Assembly: GCA_016875225.1 (NCBI GenBank)
Contig: VGRW01000016.1
Coordinates: 1 to 57,698, forward strand
Source: Deltaproteobacteria bacterium
Lineage (GTDB): Bacteria; Myxococcota_A; UBA9160; SZUA-336
DNA length: 57,698 nt
Direction of reading: 5' to 3'
Notes under the pieces: generated by a model
What the model was told of the DNA's origin: nothing
Databases searched by the model: none
What the model saw: only the letters and a program-made list of their open reading frames with translations
Shown here: positions 7,670 to 19,021 of the stretch, one piece after another
How the letters are laid out: every line of letters starts with the position of its first letter
How positions within the stretch are numbered: the stretch's first letter is position 1
Made by a program: the position numbers and the translations under genes

Positions 7670-8694
7670 GCGTTCGACTTCCCGAAGCTGATGCGCGGGT
7701 CGACGAGCACGAGCGCGAGGTCCGCGAGCAGGATGCCGACGAGCGTGAGGAACGAGCTCGTCGCGAAGAGCGCGAGCACGACCGGATAGTCGCGCGCGAG
7801 CACGGCCTGGTAGCCGAGCTGTCCGATGCCGGGAATCGAGAACATCTTCTCGATGATCACCGAGCCGCCGATCATGCTCGGCAGGACTCCGGCGACGATC
7901 GTCACCATCGCGATCAGCGAGTTGCGCAGCATGTGCCTGAAGACCACCGTGCGCTCCGGAACCCCCTTCGCGCGCGCGGTTCGGATGAAATCCTGGCGGG
8001 CGTTCTCGAGCATCGCGGAGCGCATGTACCGCGACAGCTCGGTGTAGCTGCCGAGCGTGGTCACGAAGATCGGCAGCACCAGATGGTAGGAGAGGTCGCC
8101 CAGGCGCTGCCCGAGCGGCCAGTCCGCGCTGTACTCGAGCGAGCGCAGGCCGGCCGGCGGGAACCAATTGAAGTAGTCCCCGCCGCAGAAGTAGACGATC
8201 AGCAGCACGCCGAGCCAGAAGCTCGGCACCGAGTACTGCATGAAGATCGCGGCCGTGAGGAACCGATCGAGACGGGTGTCGGGGCGGACCGCGGAGTAGA
8301 TGCCGAGCGGAATCGCGAACGCGTACATGATCAAGAGCGAGATCGACGCGATCGTGATCGTCACGGGCAGGCGCGGCCGGATCTTCTCCCAGACCGGCTG
8401 GCGGTCCTTCAGGCTCGTGCCGAGATCCGCGCGCACGAGCCGGCCGAGCCAACGCACGTACTGCACCGGGATCGGCTGATCGAGCCCGAGCTCGCGGCGC
8501 AGCTCCGCCTTGGCCTTCTCCACGTCGCCGAGCTTCTGCGTGCTGATCCCGCCTTGTCCGGCCGCGAGCCCGCCCGCGAAGAAGAGCTCGACCGGATCGC
8601 CCGGCGCCAGGTGGATGATCGCGAACCCGATGAATGTGATCCCGACGAAGGTCGGAACGAGCAGCAACAGGCGACGGGCGACGTATTGCAGCAT
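7666..8694 (-). CDS. ABC transporter permease, DppB/OppB type
   Basis: The 342-residue permease has the DppB/OppB start MLQYVARRLLLLVPTFVGIT, the HLAPGDP motif after the first membrane helix, six predicted membrane segments and the EAA loop DFIRTARAKGVPERTVVFRH. It forms the translocation pore with the DppC-type protein and is fed by the lipoprotein encoded just upstream. The ATG at 8694 is preferred over longer versions because it gives the family-standard N-terminus and lies 11 bases after the upstream stop. Dipeptide, oligopeptide, nickel, glutathione and some sugar and sialic-acid importers share this architecture, so specificity cannot be assigned. Confidence 0.88.
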   Translation of the reverse strand: MLQYVARRLLLLVPTFVGITFIGFAIIHLAPGDPVELFFAGGLAAGQGGISTQKLGDVEKAKAELRRELGLDQPIPVQYVRWLGRLVRADLGTSLKDRQPVWEKIRPRLPVTITIASISLLIMYAFAIPLGIYSAVRPDTRLDRFLTAAIFMQYSVPSFWLGVLLIVYFCGGDYFNWFPPAGLRSLEYSADWPLGQRLGDLSYHLVLPIFVTTLGSYTELSRYMRSAMLENARQDFIRTARAKGVPERTVVFRHMLRNSLIAMVTIVAGVLPSMIGGSVIIEKMFSIPGIGQLGYQAVLARDYPVVLALFATSSFLTLVGILLADLALVLVDPRISFGKSNA

Positions 8695-8705
8695 CGCGCT
8701 CGTGC

Positions 8706-10505
8706 CTAGCGGTACTTCTGGCTCGCGACCGGAACCCACCACTCGGGCTCCTGCGTCGCGCCGGTCGGGTACCAGGTCACGCCCTGGAAGCGGCGGTCGT
8801 AGGCCGTGAGCGACTTCGGCGCGTACACCCAGGTGTAGGGCTGTTCGTCGTACAGGATCTCCTGCACGCGATCGTAGAGGCGCTTGCGCTCGGCCGCGTC
8901 GAACTCGACCCGGTACGCCTCGAGCAGCCCGTCGACCTCGTCGTTCTTGAACGAGATGTGGTTCGAGCCACCGGCGACCGCCTGCGACGAGTGCCAGATC
9001 TGGAACAGATCCGGCGGAATCGTTCCGCTGTTCGTCCAGCCCAGGATCACCGCGTCGTAGTCGAAGCTCTTCACCTTCTCGAGCAGGATCGACCAGTCGA
9101 TCGCGCGGAAACTCGCGTCGATCCCCGCGCGCTTGAACTCGTCGACGACCACCAGGCCCAGATTCCGGCGATCGTCGTTGCCGGAGTTCGAGACGATCTC
9201 GAAGCGCAGTGGCACGCGCTCACCGTCGACCTCTTTGTCGAGGATCCCGTCGCCGTTCGAGTCGCTCCAGCCCGCCTCGGCGAGCAGGGCCTGCGCGCGC
9301 GCGGGATCGAAGGCCCACGGCGCGAGGCCGGAGTTGAACTCCGGCCGGCCCGGGTAGATCGGGGACTCGACCGGGTCGGCCAGGCCGAGCAGAAGCTTGT
9401 CGCAGACGTTGCGCTTGTCGACCAGGTGCGAGAGCGCCTGCCGCAGGCGCTTGTCCGAGAAGATCGCGCGCTTCTGGTTCCAGCCGATGTAGGTGTAGCT
9501 GCCGGCGCGATCGACGTGCTTCACGATCCGCTCCCCGAAGCGCGGGTCACCGGTCTGCTTCAGGTACTGCACCGGGCGCAGGCCCATGAAGTCGATCTTC
9601 CCGGCCTTCAGCGCCGCGAGCGCCGCGTCGAAATCGTTGATCACCCGGTACACGACGCGGTCCACCCATGGATCGCCGAGCAGCGGCTGCCCGGGCGCGA
9701 AATAGCCGGCGCGGTGGCGCAGCTCGATCTTCTCGCCCGTCACGTAGTCGCGCGCTGGATCTTCGAGCACCAGTGCCCCGGGGCCGAGCGGGCGGCGGTT
9801 GAAGCCCTCGTTGAAGGCCTTGGCGAAGCGCTGCGCGCGCTCCTTCTTCGCGGGCTCGAGCTCGTCCCAGTGGTTCAGCTCCGCGACGCTGATTCCGTCC
9901 AGCAAGTTCTCCGGGTCGTAGTAGGCGCGCGGGATCGGGGCGATTCCGCCCAGCATCCAGTCGTTCAGGAAGTACACCTCGCCGAGCGAGATCCGGACGG
10001 TGTGGGGATCGACGACCGCCGCGTCGGCCACCGAGTCGTAGTAGTTGCGCTGTGGAGCCGCGTTCACGATCGGGTGCCGGATCGCCTTCAGCGTGAAGAC
10101 CAGGTCCTCGGCCGTGAGCGGCGTACCATCGCTGAACGAGACGTCCTCGCGCAGGCGGTAGGTGTAGGTCAGGTGGTTGCCCGAGACATCGGGAAGGGCG
10201 CTCGCGAGCAGCGGCTCGAGAGTCAACGTGTTCTGGTCGATCCGCACCAGCGTCGGAAAGATCCAGCCGAGAACCGCGCTCGCGCCCGCGTCGTTCGAGG
10301 TGAGCGGGTTGAGATTCTCGGGATCGGCGAGCGCGTGGATCACCAGCCAGTCGCCCCGCACCGGCGGGCCGGCATCCGCGGGCGCGGCCTTCGTCTCGGC
10401 GGTCGATTCGTCCGGCGCGGAGGTCGTCTTCTCGCTCTCGTCCGGTCCGCCGCAATTCAAGAGCGCAAGCGAGCAGACGAGCGTGCAAAGCCGCAATCGA
10501 ATCAT
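8706..10505 (-). CDS. Family-5 extracellular solute-binding lipoprotein
   Basis: The 599-residue precursor begins MIRLRLCTLVCSLALLNCGG, a lipoprotein signal with lipid-attachment Cys18, followed by a ~30-residue acidic and Pro/Ala linker. The body is an SBP_bac_5 fold (DppA/OppA/NikA): LREDVSFSDGTPLTAEDLVF near residue 120 and ALSHLVDKRNVCDKLLLG further on are family landmarks. It captures the substrate on the periplasmic side for the two permeases. It is longer than average for the family (about 530). GGGGGGA precedes the ATG. It is the first gene of the five-gene leftward operon; a palindrome about 60 bases upstream may be its control site. Confidence 0.87.
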   Translation of the reverse strand: MIRLRLCTLVCSLALLNCGGPDESEKTTSAPDESTAETKAAPADAGPPVRGDWLVIHALADPENLNPLTSNDAGASAVLGWIFPTLVRIDQNTLTLEPLLASALPDVSGNHLTYTYRLREDVSFSDGTPLTAEDLVFTLKAIRHPIVNAAPQRNYYDSVADAAVVDPHTVRISLGEVYFLNDWMLGGIAPIPRAYYDPENLLDGISVAELNHWDELEPAKKERAQRFAKAFNEGFNRRPLGPGALVLEDPARDYVTGEKIELRHRAGYFAPGQPLLGDPWVDRVVYRVINDFDAALAALKAGKIDFMGLRPVQYLKQTGDPRFGERIVKHVDRAGSYTYIGWNQKRAIFSDKRLRQALSHLVDKRNVCDKLLLGLADPVESPIYPGRPEFNSGLAPWAFDPARAQALLAEAGWSDSNGDGILDKEVDGERVPLRFEIVSNSGNDDRRNLGLVVVDEFKRAGIDASFRAIDWSILLEKVKSFDYDAVILGWTNSGTIPPDLFQIWHSSQAVAGGSNHISFKNDEVDGLLEAYRVEFDAAERKRLYDRVQEILYDEQPYTWVYAPKSLTAYDRRFQGVTWYPTGATQEPEWWVPVASQKYR

Positions 10506-10565
10506 TGGTTCCCCCCGATGGACTCGCCCGAGATCTTGCCGCGGCAAGAAAGTCCTCGCACGGAG

Positions 10566-10581
10566 CATAGCTCGCGCTATG
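10566..10581. promoter_or_regulatory. Palindrome in divergent intergenic region (operator candidate)
   Basis: CATAGC-TCGC-GCTATG is a perfect inverted repeat with 6-bp arms and a 4-base centre. It lies between the binding-lipoprotein gene (leftward, start 10505) and the small gene at 10639 (rightward). Each half gives a partial -10 match: TATGAT on the plus strand and TATGCT on the minus strand. No good -35 element is seen on either side. A repressor site controlling the importer operon is possible, but the repeat is short. Confidence 0.3.
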
Positions 10582-10638
10582 ATCGGTCTCGTTCCTGATC
10601 GTCCTCCCCGATTCACAACTTCCCCCCTCGAGGGATGC

Positions 10639-10872
10639 ATGAGCCGCAGCGCAGACTGCAGGGGTGGCGATCGCCGCGCGAATTCGCGCGGCGTACCGCT
10701 GGAGCTGGTGATTGGCCGAGAGACGATTCACGTCTGGCTCGACGACGCTGGAATCCACTTCCGACATGCCGACGGTTCGTCCACCGAAGGGCACCTTCCC
10801 TGGTCGGTCGCGATCGCGATGTCGCTGATTCCCGCGAATTCGCCGCGAATGGGAACGATCGAGGCCGCGTAG
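10639..10872 (+). CDS. Small conserved-looking hypothetical protein
   Basis: A 77-residue protein starting at an ATG nine bases after GAGGG. The core reads LELVIGRETIHVWLDDAGIH, then a stretch ending LPWSVAIAMSLIP; alternating hydrophobic residues suggest a small beta sheet followed by a helix. There is no signal peptide or membrane segment. It ends six bases before the membrane-anchored kinase-like protein at 10878, so the two are probably one transcript and may work together. I do not recognise the family. Confidence 0.5.
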   Translation: MSRSADCRGGDRRANSRGVPLELVIGRETIHVWLDDAGIHFRHADGSSTEGHLPWSVAIAMSLIPANSPRMGTIEAA

Positions 10873-10877
10873 CTGGA

Positions 10878-11630
10878 ATGGATCCCCTCTCGCTTCTCTT
10901 CGGACTTCTCGGATTCCTGGCAGGAGGCGGATTCGCCTGGCTGGTCCTGAGGCGTCGGGCGACGCTCGTGGCCGTCGACTCACCCGTGCAGCGAGAGCTC
11001 ACGGAGGAGCGCAAGCCACTCACGCCGGTGCGCGAGGTCGCCGCGGAACGGGAGCCGGATCGCGCGCCGCCGCGCCATCTGGTCTCGCTGATCGGCGATG
11101 CGATTCGCGAGCCGCTGAGCCAGCTGCGCCGCTCGGGCGAGGTGCCCGGCGAGGCGCTGGCCCGGCTGGAGCGGATTGCCTGGCAGATGCGGATGTTGGT
11201 GACCCGGCCGCGGCCGATGCGCGCGGCGCCTACCGCTCCGATTGCGCTTCTGCAGGAGGCCGCCGAGCAGATCCCGCTCCTGCGCGACGGCTCGGTCGGG
11301 GCCTCGTGGTCGGTGCTGAACCGGCAGCCCGTCCACGTCGACCCGGAGCGGATGCGCGCGGCGTTCCGCGCGCTGCTCGAATCGGGCGCGGATCTCGCCG
11401 GCGTGGGCGGACGGATCGGAATCAAGATCCTGCGCGGGGACGTGCCAGGCTTCCCGGTCCAGATCGAGATCGAGATCGGCCGCCGCGGGACCGAGCTCGA
11501 CGCTCTCTCGATGCTCGTGACTCGCCATCTGATCGAGAGCCAGGGCGGCCGGATCGAGATCGACGGGAACCTGACGCGCGTCTCGCTTCGCAACGCGGGC
11601 CCCGAGGAGCAGATCGCTTCGGTGGCGTAG
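10878..11630 (+). CDS. Membrane-anchored protein with degenerate histidine-kinase ATPase-like domain
   Basis: The 250-residue protein has one N-terminal membrane helix (about 4-24) and a cytoplasmic part. Residues ~70-110 (VSLIGDAIREPLSQLRRSGE, then RLERIAWQMR) resemble a dimerisation helix pair without a phospho-accepting His. The C-terminal ~140 residues follow the HATPase order: PVHVDPERMRAAFRALLESG at the N-box position and LVTRHLIESQGGRIEIDGN like the last helix and strand. The N-box Asn and the glycine-rich G1/G2 boxes are missing, so ATP binding is doubtful. It may be a pseudo-kinase scaffold or sensor. This is inference from pattern only; it could also be an unrelated fold. Confidence 0.55.
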   Translation: MDPLSLLFGLLGFLAGGGFAWLVLRRRATLVAVDSPVQRELTEERKPLTPVREVAAEREPDRAPPRHLVSLIGDAIREPLSQLRRSGEVPGEALARLERIAWQMRMLVTRPRPMRAAPTAPIALLQEAAEQIPLLRDGSVGASWSVLNRQPVHVDPERMRAAFRALLESGADLAGVGGRIGIKILRGDVPGFPVQIEIEIGRRGTELDALSMLVTRHLIESQGGRIEIDGNLTRVSLRNAGPEEQIASVA

Positions 11631-11658
11631 CCGGCGCCGCGCGAGCGGCGACCCGGAG

Positions 11659-14438
<2,780 letters not shown>

Positions 14439-14442
<4 letters not shown>

Positions 14443-15392
14443 GACGGGAGCCGCGACAGCTCGCGGCGCAGGAGCACAAGGAAGAGCGGCCCGCCGACCA
14501 GCGCGGTGAGGGCACCGACCGGGAGCTCGATCGGCGCGAGCACGACCCTCGCCAGCGTGTCCGCGCTGACCAGGAACGCCGCGCCCGCGAGCGCCGATGC
14601 CGGAAGCAGCGTGCGGTGGTCGGAGCCGATCGTGAGCCGGACCAGATGCGGAACGATCAGGCCGACGAATCCGATCAGGCCGGAGACCGCGACCGAGGCG
14701 CCGATCAGCAGCGCGCTCGCGGCCAGCACGTTGCGGCGTACTTGCGGGACGTCGACACCGAGATGTGCCGCGGTCGCGTCGCCCTGCGCGAGCAGGTTCA
14801 ATGCGTACGCGTGGCGCAGCGCGATCGCGAGCCCGATCGCGGAGAGCGCGGCCACGCCCGCGATCAGCGGCAGCTCGACGGGACGGATCGCGCCGATCAG
14901 CCACAGGAAGACGCTCGCGACGCGCGACAGGTCCGCTGCGCTGGTCACGAAGACGATCAGCGACGACGCGAACGCGTTGAACACGACGCCCGTGAGCAGC
15001 AGGCTGTGCGCGGGCGCGCGCCCGCCGGCGGCCGCGATCGCGTAGAGCAGCAGGCTCGCGCCGAGCGCTCCGGCAAACGCGACCAGTGGCACCGCGGACC
15101 CGCCCAGCCAGAGCCCGCCGCCGAGCGCGAGCGCCGCGACGCCGGCCAGCGCAGCGCCGCCCGAGATCCCGAGCACGTACGGATCGGCGAGCGGATTCTG
15201 CAGCAGCGCCTGGAGCAGGGCGCCCGCAGTCGCGAGGCCCGCGCCGACGATCGCGGCGAGCAGCGCGCGCGGCAGGCGGATCTGCAGCACGATCTCGGCC
15301 GTCGGGTTCTGCGCGGATCCGAGCAGCAGGCTCGAAGCGATGCAGGCCAGCAGAAGCAACGAGAGCCACGCGAGCGCAGGGCGGGACCTCAC
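14439..15392 (-). CDS. ABC transporter permease, FecCD/BtuC type
   Basis: The 317-residue polytopic membrane protein is of the FecCD family: LQIRLPRALLAAIVGAGLA, ALLQNPLADPYVLGISGGA and SGLIGFVGLIVPHLVRL are its diagnostic segments, and about ten membrane helices are visible. It forms the channel of the BtuFCD-like importer. A GTG at 15392 is chosen because it shares GTGA with the binding-protein stop and has GGAG about nine bases upstream; a GTG at 15407 in the same frame is the alternative. The substrate (B12, haem or siderophore) cannot be decided from the sequence. Confidence 0.9.
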
Positions 15393-16258
15393 GGCGCCTG
15401 GCTCCACGTCCGGCCGGGATGCACACGAGCGCGCAGGATCTGCGCGCCCTCGGCAAGCCGGGTTCCTGGCAGCGTCGCGACTCCTGGCGCAACGATCTCC
15501 ACGCGGCGCACGAAGCCGTAGCGCGACCAGTAGCCGTGCGCCTCGCTCTGCGCCTGCGGTCCCGTCGTCGGCTCGCGGGTCGAGTCGATCAGAACGTCGG
15601 GCGCGCGCTCGGCGAGCAGCTCGAGCGAGACCTGCGGGTACGCGCCCGAGAGATCGCCGAAGACGTTGCGGCCGCCGGCCAGCTCGATCAATGCGCTCGC
15701 GAAGCTGCCGCCGGCCGCGACGTAGAGCGGCTCGCGTTCGACGACCAGCGCCACGCTCGGGCGCTCGAGCCCTTCGACCGAGCGCGACACCTCGGCGAGC
15801 TGCTCGCGAACCCGCGCGACGAGCGCTCGGGCGTCGGGCTCGCGCCCGAGCTCCTTCCCGATCTGCGGGTAGGTTTCGAGCACCTGCTCGAGCGATCCGC
15901 TCGAGTCGATCTCCCGCACCCGTACGCCGCGCGCGCGAAGCTGAGCGAAGAACGCCGCCTGTGACTCGCTGCGCACGCCGAGCACCAGCGTCGGACGCAG
16001 CTCGAGCGCGCGCTCGAGGTCGGGCGCGAACAACCCTCCGAGTGATGGCAGCTCGCCGAGTCCGGAGAGCACCTTCGAGTACTGGTCTACGCCGACCAGC
16101 GCCTCCCGCCCGCCGAGCGCGACGACGACGTCCGTCGTCGACGGCGAGAGCGAGATCACACGAAGCTCGTCCGTCTGCGAGACGGGCTCACCCGCGCGGC
16201 ACGCGCAGACGAGCGCGACGGCGAGCGAAATCCAGCGAGCGCTTCGGGGGGTGCGCAC
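15389..16258 (-). CDS. ABC transporter substrate-binding lipoprotein, BtuF/FecB-like
   Basis: The 289-residue precursor has a short signal ending VALVCACRAG, with probable lipidation at Cys20. The mature part is a class III binding protein: RVISLSPSTTDVVVALGG, DLERALELRPTLVLG and the LAERAPDVLIDSTRE region are the usual BtuF/FepB landmarks. It delivers a corrinoid or chelated metal to the permease. The GTG start lies 84 bases after the comEA-like gene. There is no room for, and no sign of, a cobalamin riboswitch upstream, which weakens but does not exclude a vitamin B12 role. Confidence 0.85.
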   Translation of the reverse strand: MRTPRSARWISLAVALVCACRAGEPVSQTDELRVISLSPSTTDVVVALGGREALVGVDQYSKVLSGLGELPSLGGLFAPDLERALELRPTLVLGVRSESQAAFFAQLRARGVRVREIDSSGSLEQVLETYPQIGKELGREPDARALVARVREQLAEVSRSVEGLERPSVALVVEREPLYVAAGGSFASALIELAGGRNVFGDLSGAYPQVSLELLAERAPDVLIDSTREPTTGPQAQSEAHGYWSRYGFVRRVEIVAPGVATLPGTRLAEGAQILRARVHPGRTWSQAP

Positions 16259-16300
16259 GGAGCTGTTCTAACACTTCGCTCCCGCGCCCGTCGCGAAAGC

Positions 16301-16335
16301 GGGGGCGCGACCGACCGGGTGGCGGCCGCGCCCCC
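16301..16335 (-). terminator. GC hairpin after the comEA-like gene
   Basis: GGGGGCGCG at 16301-16309 pairs perfectly with CGCGCCCCC at 16327-16335 across a 17-base loop, just beyond the comEA-like stop. No strong U-run follows on the minus strand (only GCTTTC), so it is a weak intrinsic terminator or an attenuator before the importer operon. Confidence 0.45.
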
Positions 16336-16342
16336 GGACCGC

Positions 16343-16687
16343 TCAGTTACCGGGCTGCGCGGTCGTCTTGCCGTCGAGCGCCACGTGCGGCCTGATCCGC
16401 TCGAGCGCCTTGTCGCCGATCCCCTTCACTTCCCCAAGGTCGTCGACGCGCTTGAACGCGCCGTGCTCCTTGCGGTACTCGAGGATCGCCTGCGCCTTGG
16501 CCGGCCCGACGCCGGGCAGGAGCGCGAGCTCCTCCGCGGTCGCCGAGTTCACGTTCACGACGCCGACGATCGCGGCGCCTCCGGCACGCCCTGCGGGCTC
16601 GTTTCCCGCAGCGGCGGCCACGTTGCACAGAAGCGCCACCAGCGCGAACGCGCTCGTGGCCCGGACGATCGTTGCTCGCATCTTCAT
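16343..16687 (-). CDS. ComEA-like exported helix-hairpin-helix protein
   Basis: The 114-residue precursor has a signal peptide (about MRATIVRATSAFALVALLC to the AAAAG region) and then a C-terminal ComEA domain of two helix-hairpin-helix motifs: ELALLPGVGPAKAQAIL and DDLGEVKGIGDKALERI. Such proteins bind double-stranded DNA without sequence specificity in the periplasm, often during DNA uptake for transformation. There is no membrane anchor after the signal, so it resembles the short soluble ComEA of Gram-negatives. The ATG at 16687 has AGGAAAGG upstream at good spacing. No other competence gene is close by. Confidence 0.85.
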   Translation of the reverse strand: MKMRATIVRATSAFALVALLCNVAAAAGNEPAGRAGGAAIVGVVNVNSATAEELALLPGVGPAKAQAILEYRKEHGAFKRVDDLGEVKGIGDKALERIRPHVALDGKTTAQPGN

Positions 16688-16746
16688 ACCCTGCCTTTCC
16701 TTTGTTGGGGTGAGGAAAGCGGGTGAGGCGGGGGAAACCGGTGTGA

Positions 16747-17757
16747 CTAGCTCTGCCGGCCGACGACGAAGTCCGCGAGCGCGAGCATCGCGTGCTTGGC
16801 CTCGCAATCGACGAACGGCTCGATCTGCGAACGCGCCTGGCTGCCGAGAAGCTGCGCTCGGGCGAGCGCGCTCTCGACGCCGCGGTGCCGCTCGACGCAC
16901 TCGGCGACGCGCTGCACGCTCTCGCGGTCGGGGCTGCGCCCGGCCGCGCTCTGCAGCGCGAAGTCTTTCAGCAACGACGAGATCGCGTCGCGCTCGCCGG
17001 TGCTGCAGCGCTTCAGCGTCGCGATCAGCGGCAGGGTGAGCTTTCCCTCCGCGACGTCGGTGAGCGGCGCCTTGCCCAGGTCCCTCTCGCTGCCGGAGTA
17101 GTCGAGCGCGTCGTCGACGAGCTGGAAGGCGAGGCCGAGAAGCCAGCCGTACTCGCGAACCGCGCGTCGCTCGGAACGCGTGACGCCGCCCAGGATCGCG
17201 CCGGCCTCGGCGGCCGCAGCGAGCAGGCTCGAGGTCTTTCCGCCGATCACCTCGAGATAGGTCGACTCGCTCATCTCCGGATCGAAGCTGCGCGTGAGCT
17301 GCAGGACCTCGCCCTCGGCCATTGCGCGGATGCTCTCTGCGAAGGCCGCGAGTATGTCGGCATCCCCGTCCTCGACCAGGGTCTGGCAGGTTCGCGCGTA
17401 CAGGAAGTCTCCGACCAGGATCGCGAGCTTGCTGCCGAACCGGGCGTTGACGCTCGGTCGACCGCGCCGGGTCTCCGCGCCGTCGACCACGTCGTCGTGC
17501 AGCAGCGAGGCGCTGTGCAGGTATTCGGCCGCGGCGGCGATCTGGATCGCGCGCGGCCCACGGTAGCCGCAGAGCCGAGCCGCGAGCAGAACCATGACGG
17601 GCCGGACGCGCTTGCCGCCGCTTCCGAAGGTGTGTTCCCCGATCGTGGGGATGACCGGCGCGACGGATCGCATGCCTGCGCGCATGACGCGCTCGACCTG
17701 ATCGAGGTCTTCGCGCAGGAAGGAGATGATGCGCTCGAGATCGGGGGCGGCTGTCAA
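16747..17757 (-). CDS. ispB: Polyprenyl diphosphate synthase (octaprenyl-type trans-prenyltransferase)
   Basis: The 336-residue enzyme condenses isopentenyl diphosphate onto an allylic primer to build the side chain of quinones. The first Asp-rich motif is LLHDDVVD (88-92), the second is FQLVDDALDY near 217, and GGKRVRP binds diphosphate. Ala/Ser residues just before the first motif suggest a long-chain product. The start is uncertain: TTG at 17757 gives the best N-terminal match but has only a weak ribosome site. A sigma70-like promoter lies at 17787-17816. It is divergent from bioF. The exact chain length, and so the symbol, is an inference. Confidence 0.85.
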   Translation of the reverse strand: MTAAPDLERIISFLREDLDQVERVMRAGMRSVAPVIPTIGEHTFGSGGKRVRPVMVLLAARLCGYRGPRAIQIAAAAEYLHSASLLHDDVVDGAETRRGRPSVNARFGSKLAILVGDFLYARTCQTLVEDGDADILAAFAESIRAMAEGEVLQLTRSFDPEMSESTYLEVIGGKTSSLLAAAAEAGAILGGVTRSERRAVREYGWLLGLAFQLVDDALDYSGSERDLGKAPLTDVAEGKLTLPLIATLKRCSTGERDAISSLLKDFALQSAAGRSPDRESVQRVAECVERHRGVESALARAQLLGSQARSQIEPFVDCEAKHAMLALADFVVGRQS

Positions 17758-17786
17758 CTCGCTTGCATCCGGTAGGAGGTTCGGCG

Positions 17787-17816
17787 AGTCTAGCCCGCGG
17801 CGGGGGGCGCTGTCAA
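17787..17816 (-). promoter_or_regulatory. Sigma70-type promoter for the polyprenyl synthase gene
   Basis: On the minus strand a perfect -35 TTGACA (17816-17811) is followed, after 18 bases, by TAGACT (17792-17787) as the -10. The start codon of the polyprenyl synthase is 30 bases further on. The -35 nearly touches the bioF start on the other strand, so the two divergent genes may interfere with each other. Confidence 0.6.
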
Positions 17817-17824
17817 AGAATCTG

Positions 17825-19021
17825 ATGCCAAATCCGCTTGCATTCCAGGGAGTTAACGAAATTACTCGGCTCGATGCGGAGGTCGGCGTCGAGCTCGATC
17901 GGCTGCGCGAGCGAGGCCTGCACCGGCGCCTTCGACGTGTCGAGGGGCTGCAGGCGCCGCGGATGCGCGTCGACGGTCGCGACTGCCTGATGCTCGCGGG
18001 CTCGAACTACCTCGACCTGGCCGGCGACGCGCGCGTGATCGCGGCCGCGCAGAGGGCCGCCGAGGAGTACGGCACCGCGGCGGCCGGCTCGCGCCTGATC
18101 AACGGGAACCTCGCACTGCACGAGGAGCTCGAGGGCGAGCTTGCCCGCTTCACCGGCCACGCGGCCGCGCTCGTGTTCAGCAGCGGCTACATGGCGAATC
18201 TGGGCGTGCTCGGCGCGCTCTGCGGCCCGGACGACGTGATCGTCTCCGACTCGCTGAACCACGCCAGCATCATCGACGCCTGTCGGCTCGCTCGCGCGCA
18301 GACGCGCGTCTTCGCCCACAACGATCCCGAGGACCTCGCACGCGTGGCCGCGGGACTGGTCGGATTCCGGCGCCGCGTGCTGGTAGCCGACGGCGTGTAC
18401 AGCATGGACGGCGACCGCGCACGCCTGTCCGAGCTCGTGCCGATCGCGCGCGACCACGAGATGATCGTCGTGCTCGACGATGCGCACGGTCTGGGCTGTC
18501 TCGGCGCGAGCGGCCGCGGTGCGAGCGAAGTGGAGGGCGTCGCGGTCGATCTCCTGATCGGGAATCTCGGCAAGGCGCTCGGCAGCTTCGGGGCGTTCGT
18601 CGCCTGCTCGACACGGGTGAGAGAGCATCTGGTGAACGCGTCGCGCAGCTTCATCTTCACCTGTGCGACCGCGCCGCCAGCGCTCGGCGCCGCGCTCGAG
18701 GCGCTGCGCATCGCGCAGTCCGAGCCCGAGCGCCGCAAGCTGCTGTTCGAACGCGCCGAGCAGCTTCGCGTCGGTCTGCGCTCGGCCGGCTACGACACCG
18801 GCGAGAGCACCACGCAGATCGTGCCCGCGATCGTCGGCGACAACGAAGCGGTGATGCGGCTCGCCGACGCCGCGCTCGAGCGCGGCGTGTACGCGCAGGG
18901 CATCCGCCACCCGTCGGTGCCGCACGGCACGGCCCGGATCCGCTTCACGCCCACCTGCGCGCACTCCGCGCAGGACGTCGCGCGGGTGATCGAGGTCTTC
19001 TCGGAGCTTCGCGCCAGATGA
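17825..19021 (+). CDS. bioF: 8-amino-7-oxononanoate synthase
   Basis: The 398-residue PLP enzyme condenses pimeloyl thioester with L-alanine in biotin synthesis. Landmarks are GSNYLDLAGD near the N-terminus, TAAAGSRLINGNLALHEELE, the aldimine-stacking region NHASIIDACRL, DDAHGLGCLG (PLP-ring Asp) and LIGNLGKALGSFGAF with the Schiff-base Lys. It heads a bioF-bioA-bioD operon; its stop overlaps the bioA start (ATGA). The ATG at 17825 has only a weak ribosome site. bioB, bioC and bioH are not in the window. Confidence 0.93.
   Translation: MPNPLAFQGVNEITRLDAEVGVELDRLRERGLHRRLRRVEGLQAPRMRVDGRDCLMLAGSNYLDLAGDARVIAAAQRAAEEYGTAAAGSRLINGNLALHEELEGELARFTGHAAALVFSSGYMANLGVLGALCGPDDVIVSDSLNHASIIDACRLARAQTRVFAHNDPEDLARVAAGLVGFRRRVLVADGVYSMDGDRARLSELVPIARDHEMIVVLDDAHGLGCLGASGRGASEVEGVAVDLLIGNLGKALGSFGAFVACSTRVREHLVNASRSFIFTCATAPPALGAALEALRIAQSEPERRKLLFERAEQLRVGLRSAGYDTGESTTQIVPAIVGDNEAVMRLADAALERGVYAQGIRHPSVPHGTARIRFTPTCAHSAQDVARVIEVFSELRAR

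Noticed and set aside
5915-7789. Plus-strand open frame of about 620 codons across the lyase and permease genes
   Set aside because: Asp/Arg/His-rich shadow typical of antisense to GC-rich coding DNA; the minus-strand enzymes have clear signatures.
16259-16342. Possible cobalamin riboswitch ahead of the BtuF-like gene
   Set aside because: Only 84 bases lie between genes and the conserved GCCACTG-type B12-box core is not seen.
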